Assembly: GCA_003402315.1 (NCBI GenBank)
Contig: QFXI01000018.1
Span: 62,001-126,000, forward strand
Length of the DNA: 64,000 nucleotides
Origin: Candidatus Nitrotoga sp. LAW
Lineage (GTDB): Bacteria; Pseudomonadota; Gammaproteobacteria; Burkholderiales; Gallionellaceae
Direction: 5' to 3'
Shown piece by piece: positions 60,776 through 64,000 of this stretch. The notes beneath the pieces were generated by a model, which had not been told where the DNA came from, made no database searches, and worked only from the letters and a program-made list of their open reading frames with translations. Within the stretch, counting starts at the first letter, position 1. Each line of letters opens with the position of its first letter. Both the position numbers and the translations under genes were made by a program.

Positions 60776-60984
60776 GGCACTTCCTAAAACAAAAATTAGT
60801 AAACTTCGAAGGGCGCGAATTTTATGTCAAAAGACCAGCTTCTGTCAAACACATTTGATACTTCGGTTCCGGTACTAAGAATGAAGTGTTGTTTATATAA
60901 CACGCTTTTCTTGGCGCTTTAAACTCAATTAAATCAATCAGTCAGGCAATTGATAATTCTATCCTCTTAACGGTTAAAGCATTA

Positions 60985-62505
60985 TTACTGGTTAGCGGCT
61001 AGATCAAGGTCGAGCTGACTGGCATCATCGTCCGTATTTACCTTGCCATTCTCACGCGCTGCTTCAATGCCATCGAGGTACTCTAATGTAATATCTCCGG
61101 TGATGTAATCTCCATCAAAGCATGAAGCGTCAAAATATTGAATATCCCGATTCGTCTTACGCACTGCCGTTTTGAGGTCATCGAGATCCTGATAAATCAA
61201 TCTGTCGGCACCGATTTCACGGCAAATTTCCTCATCACTGCGGCCGGTGGCAATCAGCTCTTTGCGGCTCGGCATGTCTATGCCATACACATTAGGAAAA
61301 CGCACCGGGGGTGCGGCGGAGGCGAAATATACTTTGCGCGCCCCGGCATCACGCGCCATTTGAACAATTTCACGGCTAGTGGTACCGCGTACGATGGAAT
61401 CGTCTACCAACAAGACATTTTTATCCTTAAATTCCACGCTAATTGCATTTAATTTCTGACGGACCGATTTTTTCCGCATTGCCTGTCCCGGCATGATGAA
61501 GGTACGCCCAATATAACGGTTTTTCACGAAGCCTTCGCGAAACGAGATACCCAAACGATTAGCCAATTGCAAGGCACTAGGGCGGCTGGAGTCTGGAATG
61601 GGGATAACGACATCAATATCATGTTGCTGCCATTCGCGGGTAATTTTGTCGGCCAGGTTTTCACCCATATTCAAGCGTGTCTCATATACCGAAATCCCAT
61701 TAATTACCGAATCTGGACGCGCCAGATAAACATACTCAAAAATGCATGGGTTAAGGGTTGGATTTTCTGCACATTGCTGGCTATGAAGATTTCCATCAAA
61801 GTCAACAAATACCGATTCACCTGGTGCAATATCGCGGAGAAACTTAAAACCTAGCGTATCCAATGCCACACTTTCCGAAGCAATCAAATATTCCGTGCCA
61901 TTTTCAGTTTGATGGCTACCTAATACCAGTGGCCGAATACCATAAACATCGCGGAACGCCAGCAGGCCATAACCCGCAATCATTGCCACCACTGCGTAAG
62001 CACCACGGCAACGACGATGCACCCCGGATACGGCGTCAAAGATGTTCTTAATGTCAAGACGATAACGCATTGTGGAATTGGCTTGCAACTCATGCGCAAG
62101 CACATTGAGCAGCACTTCTGAATCGGAATTGGTGTTTACGTGTCGCCTGTCTTCAAGAAATAATTCTTGTTGCAGTTGCTCGGTATTGGTCAAGTTGCCG
62201 TTATGTCCAAGCACAATGCCGAATGGCGAGTTGACATAAAATGGCTGTGCTTCATTGTGATCGATGGCGGAACCCGCAGTAGGGTAACGCACATGGGCTA
62301 TGCCCGCATTGCCGCGCAGCGCCCTCATGTTACGCGTCCGGAACACATCGCGTACTAGGCCATTACCCTTGTGCAAGTGAAAAGTATTGCCTTCAATAGT
62401 GGCAATACCTGCGGCATCCTGCCCGCGATGCTGCAATACTAATAAGCCATCATATAGAACTTGATTGGCCGATGTTTGCGCGACAATGCCTAGAATGCCA
62501 CACAT
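60985..62505 (-). CDS. purF: amidophosphoribosyltransferase
   Basis: 506 aa. C2 is the nucleophile of the glutaminase domain ([10 protein letters not shown]). The PRPP site [17 protein letters not shown] is intact. It takes PRPP (made by prs in this window) and glutamine to phosphoribosylamine, the first step of purine synthesis. It follows cvpA in one operon. Confidence 0.97.
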   Translation of the reverse strand: MCGILGIVAQTSANQVLYDGLLVLQHRGQDAAGIATIEGNTFHLHKGNGLVRDVFRTRNMRALRGNAGIAHVRYPTAGSAIDHNEAQPFYVNSPFGIVLGHNGNLTNTEQLQQELFLEDRRHVNTNSDSEVLLNVLAHELQANSTMRYRLDIKNIFDAVSGVHRRCRGAYAVVAMIAGYGLLAFRDVYGIRPLVLGSHQTENGTEYLIASESVALDTLGFKFLRDIAPGESVFVDFDGNLHSQQCAENPTLNPCIFEYVYLARPDSVINGISVYETRLNMGENLADKITREWQQHDIDVVIPIPDSSRPSALQLANRLGISFREGFVKNRYIGRTFIMPGQAMRKKSVRQKLNAISVEFKDKNVLLVDDSIVRGTTSREIVQMARDAGARKVYFASAAPPVRFPNVYGIDMPSRKELIATGRSDEEICREIGADRLIYQDLDDLKTAVRKTNRDIQYFDASCFDGDYITGDITLEYLDGIEAARENGKVNTDDDASQLDLDLAANQ

Positions 62506-62521
62506 GCTTTAACCCCAATAT

Positions 62522-63022
62522 TCATTTTCTCAACCCAAAATGCACACGGCGCGCCACGCTATCTGGCAACCAGATTAAGCTAGCTAGAGCCACGCTTTCC
62601 AACGGTTTACTCAACTTCGCCTCACGCCAAAATGGCTTCTGCGGCAAGTCAGTCACCCCCGCCAATAGAACTAACATCAACACTAACAACATGCCACGTA
62701 GCATGCCAAATAAACTGCCAAATAAACTGTCTATCCAACCAAGGCCTGTCGATTTGATTAATTTCGAAATCAACCATACCACGACACCACTGACGATTAA
62801 GGTAGCCACAAACAGTAAAACAAAAGCAACCGTGATCTTGATCGCATCCATTCCCAGCTCTATCGGCATTAACGCTGCTACATTAACTGCCTGCCAACGT
62901 GCCACCACATAAGCTACCACCCAACCGAACAGTGACAACACCTCATACACAAAACCGCGCCACCACCCCAGCAACACCGACCATACGGCAATTATAATGA
63001 CAGTATAATCAAACCAGGTCAT
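62522..63022 (-). CDS. cvpA: CvpA family inner-membrane protein
   Basis: 166 aa with four membrane helices (YTVIIIAVWSVLLGWWRG, VTVAFVLLFVATLIVSG and others). CvpA is required for colicin V export in E. coli and is linked to envelope function. It sits directly upstream of purF, the usual place. Confidence 0.93.
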   Translation of the reverse strand: MTWFDYTVIIIAVWSVLLGWWRGFVYEVLSLFGWVVAYVVARWQAVNVAALMPIELGMDAIKITVAFVLLFVATLIVSGVVVWLISKLIKSTGLGWIDSLFGSLFGMLRGMLLVLMLVLLAGVTDLPQKPFWREAKLSKPLESVALASLIWLPDSVARRVHFGLRK

Positions 63023-63024
63023 GC

Positions 63025-63645
63025 CTAATACGCTGGACTTACCGTTGGTTTCAGTCCTTGCGCTTCCAAGTTTTTGTACACATTATCCGCAGCTTCACGC
63101 GTCGCATAAGGACCGGCACGGACACGGGTTTTCTCGCCTACTTTTTCGGTGTAAACTTTGATATTTTGTTTGCTCAATTTTTTTTGCCATTGATGCGCGG
63201 TATCAGCATTGGCAAATGCGCCGACCTGTACCACAAAACCAGAGTGTGGTGTGGGTTGTCTATTCTCTATGTGAATATCCCCAGCTGATTTAACTTCAGG
63301 CTTGACTGGATGGGATTTACTTTCAATCACTTGCGATGCCGCGCCCCCCTGATCTGTAACGACAGGTTGGCTGGGTATTGTTGGAGCAGGAATAGCAACC
63401 GGTGAAGAAGCCACAGGAACGGAGATAGGTGCTGACGGCATGTGCATATTAGGCATGAACTCACCTACCTTATCTTTGTCCGGAATGCGCAACTCAATAT
63501 CCTGGCCCCCTAATTTGGGTTCGCTATCTAACACCATGGGCAGCAGCACCACAATTACGATGACGAGTGCCACTGCGCCAATCAACCGGCGTCTTGCCCG
63601 ACGCTTCAGACTGACTTCATCATCCATGAGTTGCTTTGCCATCAT
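63025..63645 (-). CDS. SPOR-domain cell division protein (DedD/FtsN-like)
   Basis: 206 aa. One helix at about 21-41 (LIGAVALVIVIVVLLPMVL), then a Pro-rich linker, then a SPOR domain from about 132 (GFVVQVGAFANADTAHQWQK to the end). SPOR domains bind denuded peptidoglycan at the septum. Two bases before cvpA, overlapping the folC stop by four bases. Confidence 0.9.
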   Translation of the reverse strand: MMAKQLMDDEVSLKRRARRRLIGAVALVIVIVVLLPMVLDSEPKLGGQDIELRIPDKDKVGEFMPNMHMPSAPISVPVASSPVAIPAPTIPSQPVVTDQGGAASQVIESKSHPVKPEVKSAGDIHIENRQPTPHSGFVVQVGAFANADTAHQWQKKLSKQNIKVYTEKVGEKTRVRAGPYATREAADNVYKNLEAQGLKPTVSPAY

Positions 63646-64000
63646 GACTCTCCGCGCAAATCAAAGCGTAACGCAGACTGCGCACGCATCACCTCTGCTA
63701 CTGTATAGAATGAACCAAACGTTATAATTCTATCATTTTCGATGGCCTCATTACAGGCATGCTGCAGCGCATCTGTTACCGTGACAAACGTCAACACCGC
63801 ACTTTGCACCCCCTCGGCATATAACACTTTGGATAATTCCGCGGCCGTTGCACCGCGCGGCGCGGCTATGCCAGCCACTAGCCAGACATCCACCCGCCCC
63901 TTGAGCGCACGCGCAACACTGGCCATATCTTTGTCCTTAAGCATGGCGAACACGGCGAAAGTTTTGTGGCACGGCGGCAAGTCGGCCAAATTTTGTGCCA
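63642..64000 (-). CDS. folC: folylpolyglutamate/dihydrofolate synthase, C-terminal part
   Basis: About 119 codons of the 3' end; the gene continues beyond the window. The Mur-ligase C-terminal domain reads CHKTFAVFAMLKDKDMASVA, then DVWLVAGIAAPRGATAAEL and ITFGSFYTVAEVMR, the FolC pattern. The frame stays open to the window edge. It overlaps the SPOR gene by four bases. Confidence 0.88.
   Translation of the reverse strand, partial: AQNLADLPPCHKTFAVFAMLKDKDMASVARALKGRVDVWLVAGIAAPRGATAAELSKVLYAEGVQSAVLTFVTVTDALQHACNEAIENDRIITFGSFYTVAEVMRAQSALRFDLRGES

Overview
The window reads as one chromosomal segment of a betaproteobacterium in the Nitrosomonadales, most likely a chemolithoautotroph. Evidence seen here is a red-type (form IC) RuBisCO cluster (cbbL-cbbS-cbbX with a divergent cbbR), a periplasmic chlorite dismutase, and betaproteobacterial gene orders (lolB-ispE-tRNA-Gln-prs-rplY-pth-ychF, gloB-methyltransferase-rnhA-dnaQ, nrdR-ribD-ribE-ribBX-ribH-nusB, folC-SPOR-cvpA-purF, rplM-rpsI-argC). 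Autotrophy plus Cld would fit a nitrite oxidiser such as Ca. Nitrotoga (Gallionellaceae), but no nitrite or ammonia oxidation gene is present, so that placement is inference.

Layout. 1-7.4 kb is an accessory, partly ruined stretch: an IS5-type transposase remnant, a DsbA-NhaA fusion, a glycosyltransferase-like remnant, two tandem exported methyltransferase-like proteins, tRNA-Arg(CCT), a flavin oxidoreductase, and an ECF sigma pseudogene followed by an intact zinc-finger anti-sigma gene. 7.5-14.1 kb is housekeeping: ybeY, glyA, nrdR and a riboflavin operon ending in nusB. 14.3-21.5 kb is accessory again: cld with a transposase remnant behind it, an acyltransferase, a delta-60/DUF5648 secreted-protein gene broken by one amber codon, and a collapsed type I restriction locus in which only the fic gene is intact.

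21.55-30.48 kb is an integrated mobile element. It has a P4-type tyrosine integrase, AlpA, a small HTH protein, a KilA-N protein and a winged-helix/Rep-like protein with four palindromic repeats at its 3' end. Further on are a DUF2513 gene, uncharacterised genes and a secreted cargo protein. Both ends carry the same 25-bp arm-like repeat. Just outside these lies a shared 9-bp core that coincides with the ychF stop codon; the far copy still reads R-F-N-V-stop with only synonymous changes. This is the most interesting new structure in the window.

30.5-41.7 kb is mostly conserved housekeeping plus a GldA/F/G-like ABC system and mutM. 42.1-46.9 kb holds the carbon-fixation locus. 47-49.4 kb holds an SDR gene and a frameshifted four-carbon sugar-acid kinase pseudogene. 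49.6-64 kb is housekeeping: a cysteine synthase, tRNA-Ser(GGA), glyoxalase II, RNase HI, DNA polymerase III epsilon, PMM/PGM, ilvE, argC, ribosomal proteins L13 and S9, purF, cvpA and the 3' part of folC.

How the parts work together: cbbLSX and cbbR fix CO2; prs, purF, ribD/E/BX/H and glyA supply nucleotides, flavin and one-carbon units; and the accessory blocks show repeated insertion followed by decay, with seven or more pseudogenes. No rRNA and no CRISPR array was seen.
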